Assembly (NCBI GenBank): GCA_903832735.1
Contig: CAILCO010000116.1
Location: 1 to 52,577, forward strand
Source: an uncultured Sterolibacterium sp.
GTDB taxonomy: Bacteria > Pseudomonadota > Gammaproteobacteria > Burkholderiales > Rhodocyclaceae
Length of the DNA: 52,577 nucleotides
Reading direction: 5' to 3'
Positions 27,951-36,537 of this stretch are shown piece after piece. Both the position numbers and the translations under genes were made by a program. Position 1 is the stretch's first letter; the number at the start of each line of letters is the position of its first letter. The notes beneath the pieces are model-generated. The model saw only the letters and a program-made list of their open reading frames with translations. It did no database searches and was not told the origin of the DNA.

Positions 27951-27968
27951 GCGGCACGGTGATTGCTT
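27951..27968 (+). promoter_or_regulatory. Sigma-54 promoter of the GGDEF-EAL gene
   Basis: GCGGCACGGTGATTGCTT: GG at 27953-27954 and GC at 27965-27966, ten bases apart, within GGCACG and TTGCTT. The match to consensus is nearly perfect. Transcription should start near 27977, only a few bases before the ATG at 27981. Confidence 0.75.
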
Positions 27969-27980
27969 AGCTGATCCCAC

Positions 27981-30518
27981 ATGAAGTCATCGAATACTCG
28001 CCGGCTGCGCACCGGACTCAACACTGCGCTGCCGGTGGACCAGGCACGGGTGCTCGACACGCTGGTCAACAACCTCGATGGAATGGCCTATCGTTGCCGC
28101 AACGACAGTCTCTGGACCATGGTCTTCCTCAGCCATGGCTGCCTGGAACTGACCGGCTATGCTGTGGAAGACCTGATCGGCAACGGCTGCGTCTCATGGA
28201 AAGAACTGACCCACGTGGAGGATAGGTGCCGGGTCCGCGGGGAAATCGACGAAGCCATCGCCGTGGGCAAGCGCTTTACCGTCCAGTACCGTATCGTCAC
28301 CCGCTCCGGGCAGGTGAAATGGGTGGTGGAACGGGGCAGCGGCGTGAGCGACGAGCACGGGCAGAAAGTCCTCGAAGGTTTCATCGAGGATGTCAGCCTC
28401 CGCCACTCGACACTGGAGGCGTTGGAGCAAGCGGAACTGCGCTACCGGCACATCTTCGAGCATGCCTCGGAAGGCATCTTCCAGACCACCGAGGACGGCC
28501 GCTACCTGTCCGCCAATCCGGCCCTGGCCAGGCTGTATGCTTACCCCACACCTGAAGAGTTGATTGCCGATCTCGCCGACATCGGGCGCCGACTTTACGT
28601 CAAGGAGTCACGTCGCCAGGAATTCCGCCTCCTGATGGAGGTCCATGGCGAAGTCAGCAACTTCGAGTCCGAGGTCTATCGCCGCGACGGCTCGAAGATC
28701 TGGATCTCGGAAAACGTGCATATCGTTCATGACGCCAACGGCCGGTTCATGTGCTACGAAGGCACGGTGCAGGACATCACGGAGCGCAAGATTGCCGAAA
28801 ACGAATTGCGCATCGCCGCCACCGCCTTCGAATCCCATGAAGGGATGGTGGTCACCGATGCCCAGGGAGTGATCCTGCGCGTCAATCGGGCGTTCACCGA
28901 GAGCACCGGCTATACGACCGAAGAGGCGGTGGGACAGACCCTGCGCCTGCTCAAGTCGGACCGGCACAATGAGGAGTTCTATCGCGAGATGTGGCAGACC
29001 ATCCACAGGACGGGCAAATGGCAAGGCGAAGTCTGGGACCGGCGCAAGAACGGCGAGGTCTATCCGATGTGGCTATCGATCTCGGCGGTGAAGGACATTG
29101 ACGGCGCCGTCACGCATTACGTCGGGGCGCATTACGACATCAGCGATCGCAAGAAGGCGGAAGAAGAGATCAATGCCCTGGCTTATTTTGACCAACTCAC
29201 CGGCCTGGCCAACCGGACGCTGCTCGCCGACCGCATGAAGCAGACGATGGCCGCAAGTTCGCGCAGCGACAACCATTGTGCGCTGCTGTTCATCGATCTC
29301 GACAATTTCAAGACACTCAACGACACGCTCGGCCACGACATTGGCGACATGCTGCTGCGACAGGTCGCCGTGCGCCTGACCCAGCATGTGCGCGAGGGCG
29401 ACACCGTGGCCCGCCTGGGCGGCGATGAATTCGTCGTGCTGCTGGCGGGATTGAGCGCGAGCGAGAAGGATGCCGCCACGGATATCGAAACCATCGCCGA
29501 AAAAATTCTCGCCTCGTTCAACCAGACCTATCACCTCGGCGAGGCTGCGCACCACAGCACGGCAAGCATCGGTGCCACCCTGTTCAAGGGCGATCTCGTC
29601 ACCATCGATGATCTGATGAAGCAGGCCGATCTCGCGATGTACAAGGCCAAGGCAGCCGGGCGCAACGCTATCCGCTTCTTTGATCCCACCCTGGAAGCCG
29701 CCGTGCAGGAGCGCTCGGCATTGGAGGGGGATCTTCGCCTGGCCCTGCAGGAGCAGCAGTTCCTGCTCCACTACCAGGCCCAGGTTGACGCCGACAACCG
29801 CTGCACCGGCGCCGAAGCCTTGATCCGCTGGCAGCATCCGCAACGCGGCATGGTCTCGCCCGCCGATTTCATTCCGCTGGCCGAGGAGACCGGACTGATC
29901 CTGCCTTTGGGCCACTGGGTGATGGCCACGGCCTGTGCCCAGCTGGCTGCATGGGCCAGCCGGCCCGAGATGGCAGAGCTCACGGTCGCGGTCAATGTCA
30001 GCGCGCATCAGTTCCAGCAGCACGATTTCGTGGAGCAGGTGCTGACGGTCCTGAAGAATACCGGCGCCAACCCGAAACGATTGAAACTGGAACTGACCGA
30101 GAGCCTGCTGGTCGCCAACGTCGAGGACGTCATCACCAAGATGAGGATACTGAAAAGGATAGGCGTGGGCTTCTCGCTGGACGACTTCGGCACCGGATAC
30201 TCGTCGCTCTCCTACCTGAGCCGGCTGCCCCTCGATCAGCTGAAGATCGATCGCTCCTTCGTCATGAATATCGAGTCGGACGACAGCGCCGTGGCCATCT
30301 GCGCCGCCACCATCAGTCTGGCCCACAATCTGAACCTCAAGGTGGTCGCCGAGGGCGTCGAGACCGACGCCCAGCGCTACTTCCTCGCCGCGGTGCATCG
30401 GTGCGACCTGATCCAGGGCTATCTGGTGAGCCGCCCGCTGCCGGTCGCGGAATTCGAGGCGTTTGCGCAACGGCCGGCGCACCAAAAAAATGCCCCTACG
30501 CACCAAACAGTCGCCTGA
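27981..30518 (+). CDS. PAS-PAS-PAS-GGDEF-EAL cyclic-di-GMP signalling protein
   Basis: An 845-residue cytoplasmic protein without membrane segments. Three PAS/PAC units cover about residues 25-395, each closing with a typical C-cap (FIEDVS, TVQDITERK, YDISDRKKAEEE). The GGDEF domain (about 405-565) keeps an intact VARLGGDEFVVLLAGL, so diguanylate cyclase activity is possible. The EAL domain (about 580-830) keeps GAEALIRWQHP, ELTES, DDFGTGYSSLSYLSRLPLDQLKID and VAEGVE, so phosphodiesterase activity is also possible. The ATG at 27981 lies almost on the predicted sigma-54 start site, with no ribosome-binding site, so the mRNA is either leaderless or the true start is a later codon. It is divergent from the chemoreceptor. 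Confidence 0.88.
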   Translation: MKSSNTRRLRTGLNTALPVDQARVLDTLVNNLDGMAYRCRNDSLWTMVFLSHGCLELTGYAVEDLIGNGCVSWKELTHVEDRCRVRGEIDEAIAVGKRFTVQYRIVTRSGQVKWVVERGSGVSDEHGQKVLEGFIEDVSLRHSTLEALEQAELRYRHIFEHASEGIFQTTEDGRYLSANPALARLYAYPTPEELIADLADIGRRLYVKESRRQEFRLLMEVHGEVSNFESEVYRRDGSKIWISENVHIVHDANGRFMCYEGTVQDITERKIAENELRIAATAFESHEGMVVTDAQGVILRVNRAFTESTGYTTEEAVGQTLRLLKSDRHNEEFYREMWQTIHRTGKWQGEVWDRRKNGEVYPMWLSISAVKDIDGAVTHYVGAHYDISDRKKAEEEINALAYFDQLTGLANRTLLADRMKQTMAASSRSDNHCALLFIDLDNFKTLNDTLGHDIGDMLLRQVAVRLTQHVREGDTVARLGGDEFVVLLAGLSASEKDAATDIETIAEKILASFNQTYHLGEAAHHSTASIGATLFKGDLVTIDDLMKQADLAMYKAKAAGRNAIRFFDPTLEAAVQERSALEGDLRLALQEQQFLLHYQAQVDADNRCTGAEALIRWQHPQRGMVSPADFIPLAEETGLILPLGHWVMATACAQLAAWASRPEMAELTVAVNVSAHQFQQHDFVEQVLTVLKNTGANPKRLKLELTESLLVANVEDVITKMRILKRIGVGFSLDDFGTGYSSLSYLSRLPLDQLKIDRSFVMNIESDDSAVAICAATISLAHNLNLKVVAEGVETDAQRYFLAAVHRCDLIQGYLVSRPLPVAEFEAFAQRPAHQKNAPTHQTVA
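30478..30510 (+). promoter_or_regulatory. Possible activator half sites upstream of the transporter/GGT operon
   Basis: CGCACCAAA occurs at 30478-30486 and again at 30499-30507, 21 bases apart (two helical turns), about 65-90 bases upstream of the sigma-54 -24 element. Each resembles one arm of an NtrC site; the opposite arms are poor. The sites overlap the end of the EAL gene. Confidence 0.4.
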
Positions 30519-30565
30519 TCCGCCTGCGCTTGCCGGCTGAAGCCGGGTATTCCTGGCTCAGCGTG

Positions 30566-30582
30566 TTGGCACAGTGCTTGCA
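30566..30582 (+). promoter_or_regulatory. Sigma-54 promoter of the transporter/gamma-glutamyltransferase operon
   Basis: TTGGCACAGTGCTTGCA: GG at 30568-30569 and GC at 30580-30581, ten bases apart, in TTGGCAC and TTGCA. It matches the sigma-54 consensus at nearly every conserved position and lies about 38 bases before the transporter start codon. Confidence 0.82.
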
Positions 30583-30619
30583 CTAGCACCAGCGTCACCC
30601 GCTCAATCAGGAGAATCCC

Positions 30620-31894
30620 ATGCCCTCGACCACGACTGCCCCGGTACTCAACCTGCCGCTTGCCACCTCGATACTCGATAATCGCTGGGTGCAACTGGCG
30701 CTCAGCCTGATCTGCATGATGGCGATTTCCAGCCCGCAATACGTCTGGGCGCTGATGACCAAGCCGATGATGGCGGCGTTCGGCGTCAAGCTCTCGCAGT
30801 TGCAAGTGACCTTTTCCATCCTGATCGTCTTCCAGACTTTTCTCTCACCCTTCCAGGGTTACCTGATCGATCGTTTCGGGCCGCGCCTGCTGCTCTCGAT
30901 CGGCGGCGCCCTGACCGGATTGAGCTGGATCCTAGCCTCGCAGGTCAGCGACCTCTCGCATCTCTACCTTACCTACGGTCTGCTCGGCGGCATCGGTACC
31001 GGCGTCATCTACGTCGGCATCGTCGGCCAGATGGTGCAGTGGTTTCCGGACAAGCGCGGCTTTGCCACAGGCATGGTGGCGGCAGGTTACGGCATGGGTG
31101 CGGTACTGACCACTTTCCCGGTGTCCTCCAGCATCGCTGCGGTCGGCTTCCAGCAAACCCTGCTCCAGTTCGGCTTCATCTTCGGCGCGGTGGCCTTGGT
31201 TGCTGCCCAGGGCATGCGCCGTCCGCCGGCGAACTGGATGCAGCATGCCGTCGGCCAGACGAAGAGCGAGGATGGCGTGGCGCCTGCGCTGATGCTGCGC
31301 TCGCCGGTGTTCTGGCTGATGTTCCTGATGTTCTCGATGATGTCCACTTCGGGGCTGATGGTGATCTCGCAGATGGGCGCTTTCGCCAAGGACTTCGGCA
31401 TCACCGCGGTCGAGGTGTTCGGCATGGCGGCCCTGCCGCTGGCCCTGACCATAGACCGGTTCACCAACGGTCTGACCCGGCCGTTCTTCGGCTGGATTTC
31501 CGATCGTATCGGCCGCGAGAAGACCATGCTCCTGGCCTTCGGCCTGGAGGGCCTGGCGATGACCTTGTGGCTGTTGACCCGCGACAACGCCATGCTCTTC
31601 GTGCTCCTGTCCGGCGTCGTGTTTTTCGGCTGGGGCGAGATCTTCTCGCTCTTTCCCTCGACACTGACCGACACCTTCGGCAAGAAGCATGCGACGACCA
31701 ACTACGGCTTTCTCTACATGGCCCAGGGCGTCGGCTCGATACTGGGCGGCCCGCTCGCCGCCTGGATGCATGAGAGTACCGGCACTTGGACGAGCGTCTT
31801 CGCGGTAGTCATCACCCTCGATTTCATCACCGCCATCCTGGCCATCGCGGTGCTGAAACCGATGCGCGAAAAACTGCTGGCAGCGAAAGGCTAA
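30620..31894 (+). CDS. OFA-family major facilitator transporter
   Basis: A 424-residue inner-membrane transporter with twelve predicted helices. Features of the oxalate/formate antiporter (OFA) group include YVWALMTKPMMAAFG in the first helices, QGYLIDRFGPRLLLSIGG after helix two, and the GTGVIYVGIVGQMVQWFPDKRGFATGMVAAGYGMG segment. The cytoplasmic motif in the second half is GWISDRIGREKTM. Members exchange small organic acids; this one's substrate is unknown. AGGAG precedes the ATG. It is followed 31 bases later by the gamma-glutamyltransferase gene, so it may carry a product or substrate of that enzyme. Confidence 0.87.
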   Translation: MPSTTTAPVLNLPLATSILDNRWVQLALSLICMMAISSPQYVWALMTKPMMAAFGVKLSQLQVTFSILIVFQTFLSPFQGYLIDRFGPRLLLSIGGALTGLSWILASQVSDLSHLYLTYGLLGGIGTGVIYVGIVGQMVQWFPDKRGFATGMVAAGYGMGAVLTTFPVSSSIAAVGFQQTLLQFGFIFGAVALVAAQGMRRPPANWMQHAVGQTKSEDGVAPALMLRSPVFWLMFLMFSMMSTSGLMVISQMGAFAKDFGITAVEVFGMAALPLALTIDRFTNGLTRPFFGWISDRIGREKTMLLAFGLEGLAMTLWLLTRDNAMLFVLLSGVVFFGWGEIFSLFPSTLTDTFGKKHATTNYGFLYMAQGVGSILGGPLAAWMHESTGTWTSVFAVVITLDFITAILAIAVLKPMREKLLAAKG

Positions 31895-31925
31895 ACTGAC
31901 GGCCCGACGTCGACCAGGATGCCCG

Positions 31926-33521
31926 ATGATCCAGACCATACGCTCCAGCCACGGCATGGCCGTGGCGCCCAACTCGCTAGCGGCGCAAAGCGCCCTCAGC
32001 GTGCTGCGCGACGGCGGCAATGCTATCGAAGCGATGGTCGCGGCGGCGGCAACGATCGCCGTCGCCTATCCGCATATGAACGGCATCGGCGGCGATTCGT
32101 TCTGGCTGATCGTGCCGCCCGAAGGCGCGCCGATTGCCATCGACGCCTGCGGTCCGGCGGCAGCGGCGGCAAGCATCGCGGCCTACCGAACGCGCGGCCT
32201 GGAGAAGATTCCCACGCGCGGCCCACTGGCGATGAACACCATGGCCGGCACGGTAGCCGGCTGGCAGCAAGCCCTGACGGTAGCCGGACGATACGGCGGC
32301 GAGATGCCGCTCACGCGCCTGCTGGCCGATGCCGTAGGCTATGCCGAAGAGGGCATTCCGGTCACCCATAGCCAGGCGTCGAATACTGCCGCAAAGCGCA
32401 GCGAGCTGGAAGCGCTGCCCGGTTTCGCCGACAGTTTCCTGCCCCTGGGCCGGGTGCCCGAAGTCGGCAGCCGCTTCAAGCAGGCGAGGATGGCGCGCGT
32501 CCTGGCGCAACTCGCGCGCGATGGCCTGGACAGTTTTTATCGCGGCGCGCTGGCCGATGAAATTGCCGAGGACTTCAAGGCGGTGGGCGCGTTGTTGGCG
32601 CAACCAGACCTGGCGTCCTATCGTCCCAGGGAATGCGCCGCGCTGTCAGTCGAGCTGCAATGCGGCACGGCATTCAACATGGTGCCGCCGACGCAGGGCC
32701 TGGTCTCGCTGGCCATCCTGGCCATGCTGGAACGCGCCGGGATCGAACATGTCGAAGCCGACAGTGCCGACCATATCCATCTCTGCGTCGAGGCCACCAA
32801 GCAGGCGTTCATGCTGCGTGACGCCTTTCTCACCGATCCGGCCGAAATGTCCCTGGCTCCCGCCGCGCTGCTGGCTGCGAACAGGCTGACCGAGCTGGCC
32901 GCCGCAATCAGTCCGCATCGGGCCCTGCCCTGGGGCGGCAAGTCGGAATCCGGCGACACCGTCTGGATGGGCACGGTGGACCAAAGCGGGCTGGCGGTTT
33001 CCTTCATCCAGAGCATCTACCATGAGTTCGGCAGCGGCGTGGTGCTGCCTGCGACCGGCATCAACTGGCAGAATCGCGGCGCGTCCTTCAGCCTGCAAGA
33101 TGATCATCTGCTCGCGCTCAAACCCGGCAAGAAACCCTTTCACACCCTCAACCCGGCCGCGGCCAGGCTCCATGACGGCCGCGTCATGGTCTATGGCACG
33201 ATGGGCGGCGACGGCCAGCCGCAGACCCAGGCGGCGGTGTTTTCCCGCTACGTCTGGTTCAATCAGCAACTGCAGCAGGCGGTCAGCGCACCGCGCTGGC
33301 TACTCGGGCGGACCTGGGGCCAGGTGAGCGACACGCTGAAGCTGGAGTCGCGTTTTTCCCCCGCCATCGTGCGCGATTTGTCCTGGCGCGGCCACGAGGT
33401 CGAGACCCTGGGCGACTACGACGAAACCATGGGCCATGCCGGCGCCATCGTCCGCGACGCCGACGGCATTTTGCAGGGCGCCGCCGACCCGCGCTCCGAC
33501 GGGGTCGTTGCCGGCTATTGA
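31926..33521 (+). CDS. Gamma-glutamyltransferase-family hydrolase
   Basis: A 531-residue Ntn-hydrolase of the gamma-glutamyltransferase family. The N-terminal half has GGNAIEAMVAAAATIAVAYPHMNGIGGDSFWL. The self-cleavage site with the new N-terminal Thr is in SGDTVWMGTVDQSG (Thr about residue 343). The C-terminal half has NQPFHTLNPA-type and GTMGGDGQPQTQ motifs. There is no signal peptide, so it would be cytoplasmic, unlike E. coli Ggt. Family members hydrolyse or transfer gamma-glutamyl groups. Located downstream of a transporter under a sigma-54 promoter, it may release amines or ammonia from gamma-glutamyl amides made by the GlnT-like ligase at 37.1 kb; that link is inference. Confidence 0.85.
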   Translation: MIQTIRSSHGMAVAPNSLAAQSALSVLRDGGNAIEAMVAAAATIAVAYPHMNGIGGDSFWLIVPPEGAPIAIDACGPAAAAASIAAYRTRGLEKIPTRGPLAMNTMAGTVAGWQQALTVAGRYGGEMPLTRLLADAVGYAEEGIPVTHSQASNTAAKRSELEALPGFADSFLPLGRVPEVGSRFKQARMARVLAQLARDGLDSFYRGALADEIAEDFKAVGALLAQPDLASYRPRECAALSVELQCGTAFNMVPPTQGLVSLAILAMLERAGIEHVEADSADHIHLCVEATKQAFMLRDAFLTDPAEMSLAPAALLAANRLTELAAAISPHRALPWGGKSESGDTVWMGTVDQSGLAVSFIQSIYHEFGSGVVLPATGINWQNRGASFSLQDDHLLALKPGKKPFHTLNPAAARLHDGRVMVYGTMGGDGQPQTQAAVFSRYVWFNQQLQQAVSAPRWLLGRTWGQVSDTLKLESRFSPAIVRDLSWRGHEVETLGDYDETMGHAGAIVRDADGILQGAADPRSDGVVAGY

Positions 33522-33530
33522 GGCAAAGCC

Positions 33531-33550
33531 ATCACGCCTTCGGGCGTGAC
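33531..33550 (+). terminator. Hairpin after the gamma-glutamyltransferase gene
   Basis: TCACGCC-TTC-GGGCGTGA forms a stable hairpin shortly after the stop codon, but no U-run follows, so termination is uncertain. Confidence 0.45.
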
Positions 33551-33634
33551 GTAAATCTGTTCCCGGGCATCAATCCGGCCGCTTAGAAGATCGGCTCTTC
33601 GACCGCCGGGCAATCATCCTTGTTGGTCGCCAGT

Positions 33635-33651
33635 CCCACCACTTTGGTGCG
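33635..33651 (+). promoter_or_regulatory. NtrC-type site upstream of the solute-binding protein gene
   Basis: CCCACCACTTTGGTGCG contains CACCA-CTT-TGGTG. Nine of twelve arm positions agree with TGCACC-N5-GGTGCA. It lies about 100 bases upstream of the -24 element of the next promoter. Confidence 0.65.
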
Positions 33652-33742
33652 TCAAGCACAGAAAGGAGGCGTTTTCGTCGATGACAAAGTTCGCGTTTGC
33701 AGGCAAAGCTAGCAACAGCGCGGGTTATCACTACCCAAAACA

Positions 33743-33761
33743 TCTGGCATAGATCGTGCTG
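33743..33761 (+). promoter_or_regulatory. Sigma-54 promoter of the solute-binding protein/porin genes
   Basis: TCTGGCATAGATCGTGCTG: GG at 33746-33747 and GC at 33758-33759, ten bases apart, in TGGCAT and TGCT. It lies about 65 bases before the start codon. Confidence 0.7.
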
Positions 33762-33825
33762 ATAACGGGTTGCGTAGTATTTTTTTTCACTTCCGTAATA
33801 CCAACCCGTTAGAAAGGAATCTTTC

Positions 33826-34827
33826 ATGGCATCCACTCTTTTCAAGAATGCGCTCCGCCACTTGTTATGTAAGGCGCTGTTGCCTATCGCAGCGCTGAGT
33901 TTCTCGCTGACAGTTAATGCGGCGGAACCTCTAAAAATTGGTTATAGCGATTGGCCGGGCTGGGTTGCCTGGCAGGTCGCGATAGACAAGGACTGGTTCA
34001 AGGAGGCCGGCGTTGACGTGAAGTTCGAGTGGTTCGATTACTCCGCGTCTATGGACGCGTTCACCGCCGGCAAGATTGATGCGGTGCTCATGACCAATGG
34101 CGATGCCCTCGTCACTGGCGCCGGCGGCGGCAGGAGCTCGATGATCCTGATCACCGACTATTCCAATGGCAACGACATGATTCTTGCCAAGCCAGGCATC
34201 AAGGCGCTGACCGACCTGAAGGGCAAGAAGGTATCTGTTGAAGTGGGTTTGGTTGAGCATCTGCTGCTGCGCAACGGCATGAAAAAAGCGGGCATGAAAG
34301 CCGGCGATATCGACATCGTGAACGCCAAGACCAACGAAATGCCTCAGATGCTCGCATCCAAAGACATCTCGGCCATCGGTGCCTGGGAGCCGATCGCGGG
34401 CCAGGCCAGGAAAGCCGTGCCGGGCGCGAAGGCGATCTATACTTCCGCCGACGAACCGGGCTTGATCTATGACGTATTGGCGGTCAATCCAGCCAGTGTC
34501 AAAGCACGCCGCGCCGAATGGCAGAAGGTGGTCAAGCTGTGGGACAAGGTCGTTGCCTACATTGAAGATCCCAAGACCCAGCCTGACGCCGTCAAAATCA
34601 TGGCTGCCCGCTCAGGCGTGAGCCCGGCCGAGTACTTGCCCCTGCTCAAAGGAACCAAACTACTTTCGCTCGAAGAAGGCAGGAAGGTCTATGTCAAGGG
34701 CAACGGTTATCAGTCGCTATATGGCTCTACCGAAATTGCCAATACCTTCAACTGGTACAACAAGGTCTATGGTCTGAGCCAGAACGTGCCCAGCTATATA
34801 GACCCATCCTTCACAAACGCCAAATGA
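33826..34827 (+). CDS. ABC transporter solute-binding protein (NitT/TauT family)
   Basis: A 333-residue exported protein. The signal peptide ends at TVNAAEP (about residue 28). The mature protein starts LKIGYSDWPGWVAWQVAIDKDWFKEAGVDV and continues with FTAGKIDAVLMTNGDAL and LKGKKVSVEVGLVEHLLL, typical of NitT/TauT/SsuA-like binding proteins. The permease and ATPase of the same class are encoded on the opposite strand at 39.2-41.1 kb and are the likely partners. The ligand is unknown; guanidine-related or other nitrogen compounds are plausible from context. Its leader and signal peptide resemble those of the next gene. Confidence 0.88.
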   Translation: MASTLFKNALRHLLCKALLPIAALSFSLTVNAAEPLKIGYSDWPGWVAWQVAIDKDWFKEAGVDVKFEWFDYSASMDAFTAGKIDAVLMTNGDALVTGAGGGRSSMILITDYSNGNDMILAKPGIKALTDLKGKKVSVEVGLVEHLLLRNGMKKAGMKAGDIDIVNAKTNEMPQMLASKDISAIGAWEPIAGQARKAVPGAKAIYTSADEPGLIYDVLAVNPASVKARRAEWQKVVKLWDKVVAYIEDPKTQPDAVKIMAARSGVSPAEYLPLLKGTKLLSLEEGRKVYVKGNGYQSLYGSTEIANTFNWYNKVYGLSQNVPSYIDPSFTNAK

Positions 34828-34896
34828 GCGTTTTAGACCGGACTCGCGCTTCAATTTGACAGTTCATTGAACAATCCTATTAGAAAGGTATCTTCC

Positions 34897-35709
34897 ATGG
34901 TCTCCACCCGTTTGCAGTACGCATTCCAACACCCGCTGTCCAAAGTGGTGTTGCCTATCGTGGCGCTCGGCTTTTCGCTCGCTGTCCGCGCGGAAGAAGG
35001 ACCTGAACCCGACACCAACCTGACATACAACGTCGGCGCCATCTCCGACTACCGCGTGCGAGGTATTGCGCAGACCGCGGCCAAGCCAGCCGTCCAGGGC
35101 GGCATCGATTTCACCGCCAAGAGCGGCGCGTATCTGGGCACCGCATTTTCCAACGTGAAGTGGGTCAAGGAGTTCAACGGTGCCACCAAGGGCGATTACG
35201 AGCTCGACCTCTATGGCGGGTATCGAGCCCAGATCACCGATACCAGCTTTTCCTACGACGTCGGTCTCATTACCTACCGCTATCCGGGTAACAATTCCGG
35301 CGTGGCAGGGGTATTTCCCGCAGGCACATTTGCCAATGCGAGCACGGTTGAGATGTACGCTGATCTGACCTACACAATCTACACGCTCAAATACAACCGC
35401 AGTTCGGGCAACTTTCTTGGCAACGTGAACAGTTCCGGGAGTCAGTATTTTGATCTCAGCGCCGCCATCGACATGACCAACGGCTATACCCTCACGCCGC
35501 ATATCGGACGTCAGCTGATCCCGAACCAGGCCGGAAACCTGGGCAACTATTCCGATGTTTCATTGACTTTGAGCAAGGACTTCGGCAATGGCTTTGTCGC
35601 TACTGCGGCAGCTCTCGCGACCAACGCCAACAAGGTCTTCTACACCGATACCCGCGGCAGGTACTTGGGCAACAGCACCTTGGCAGTCGGAGTGAAATAC
35701 AGTTTCTGA
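34897..35709 (+). CDS. TorF-family outer-membrane porin
   Basis: A 270-residue exported protein. After the signal peptide (cleavage near AVRA-EEG, about residue 32) comes LTYNVGAISDYRVRGIAQTAAKPAVQGGIDF, characteristic of the TorF/TIGR02001 putative porins. Alternating beta strands (DYELDLYGGYRAQI, YDVGLITYRYPG) follow, and the protein ends in Phe (GVKYSF), the usual outer-membrane sorting signal. I use the ATG at 34897, which has GAAAGG upstream; the upstream in-frame ATG at 34867 lies in the leader. It may let the substrate of the preceding binding protein cross the outer membrane. A shared leader suggests common ancestry of the 5' regions. Confidence 0.87.
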   Translation: MVSTRLQYAFQHPLSKVVLPIVALGFSLAVRAEEGPEPDTNLTYNVGAISDYRVRGIAQTAAKPAVQGGIDFTAKSGAYLGTAFSNVKWVKEFNGATKGDYELDLYGGYRAQITDTSFSYDVGLITYRYPGNNSGVAGVFPAGTFANASTVEMYADLTYTIYTLKYNRSSGNFLGNVNSSGSQYFDLSAAIDMTNGYTLTPHIGRQLIPNQAGNLGNYSDVSLTLSKDFGNGFVATAAALATNANKVFYTDTRGRYLGNSTLAVGVKYSF

Positions 35710-35725
35710 TTGGAACTTTCTGGTC

Positions 35726-35754
35726 CGGGAGAGAGATCAACGGTCTCTCTCCCG
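35726..35754 (+). other. 11-bp perfect stem-loop between porin gene and next gene
   Basis: CGGGAGAGAGA (35726-35736) pairs perfectly with TCTCTCTCCCG (35744-35754) around a seven-base loop. There is no U-run, and the next start codon lies ten bases downstream, so it could protect the porin mRNA 3' end or occlude translation of the next gene. Confidence 0.6.
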
Positions 35755-35764
35755 TAACCACCGC

Positions 35765-36502
35765 ATGAACGAGCACGACCGCGCCGCCCCCGTACCCGCG
35801 GCCTATCGTGGCGTCTGGCGGCGAACCCTGCTGGAAGGTGGCGGCCTGCTCACCGATACCAGTTCAATGGTGCTTTGGCTGCAGACCGCGCGCTGGCATG
35901 CCGACCTGCGTCTGCCGCCCGGACGCCCTGCCTTCGCCGGGGTTCATGATGTGACCGGCTGCAGCCCCGCCCAGCGCATCTGGCTGGCCAGACAGCAAGG
36001 ATTTTCCGGTGTCACCGAGGTGCTTGCCGATCAATGTCAGTGGCATCACGATCTCGACTTCCACGGCGACACAAAGCATCGAGACATCGGCACCATGATC
36101 TTCCACGCTGACGGCAGCACCGTGGAAGAGTATGGCGTCGACGCCGCCTATCACGAGACCTGGCAGCGGCTGCCGGAAAGCATCGGCCCCAGCGCTGTTT
36201 GGTGCAGCGGCGCAAGCCCGCAGTCGCGGCTGCTCGTGGCGGGCGATTGTTTCTTCCTGGTGCGGCCTAGTATTCGACCCTCGACCATGAGTACCCACCG
36301 CGCAGCAAAGGCGTTGGCAATGCCGGACTACCCGGAGCTGAGTTACGGGAGGATATCCGGTGCTGCGAGGCCGTGGCGCATCGATCATTCGACGCTGCCA
36401 TGGCGGGAGGGCCGCAGCCTGGATGAGGAAACCTGGCATTGTCTTGACGCCGAAGCAGGTGCCGCGGCGCCGCCCAGAGTGGCTACAAGCTTTTGCAGAT
36501 AA
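35765..36502 (+). CDS. Hypothetical protein, possibly HRI1-like
   Basis: A 245-residue soluble protein I cannot assign firmly. YRGVWRRTLLE near the start, WLQTARWHADLRLPPGRPAFAG (about residues 37-58) and YHETWQRLPES (about 127-137) resemble bacterial proteins of the HRI1/lipocalin-like type, which have no known function. There is no signal peptide. No clear ribosome-binding site precedes the ATG, and a strong stem-loop ends ten bases before it. It is convergent with the NikR-like gene. The reading frame is long and its protein has coherent beta-strand patterning, so I think it is real. Confidence 0.55.
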   Translation: MNEHDRAAPVPAAYRGVWRRTLLEGGGLLTDTSSMVLWLQTARWHADLRLPPGRPAFAGVHDVTGCSPAQRIWLARQQGFSGVTEVLADQCQWHHDLDFHGDTKHRDIGTMIFHADGSTVEEYGVDAAYHETWQRLPESIGPSAVWCSGASPQSRLLVAGDCFFLVRPSIRPSTMSTHRAAKALAMPDYPELSYGRISGAARPWRIDHSTLPWREGRSLDEETWHCLDAEAGAAAPPRVATSFCR

Positions 36503-36537
36503 CTCAGCACACTACCCTTAGCTGGGAACTTGGCTGG

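Noticed and set aside
33570..33845. Small minus-strand open frame in the intergenic region before the binding protein
   Set aside because: It covers the sigma-54 promoter and NtrC-type site and has no convincing start or domain.
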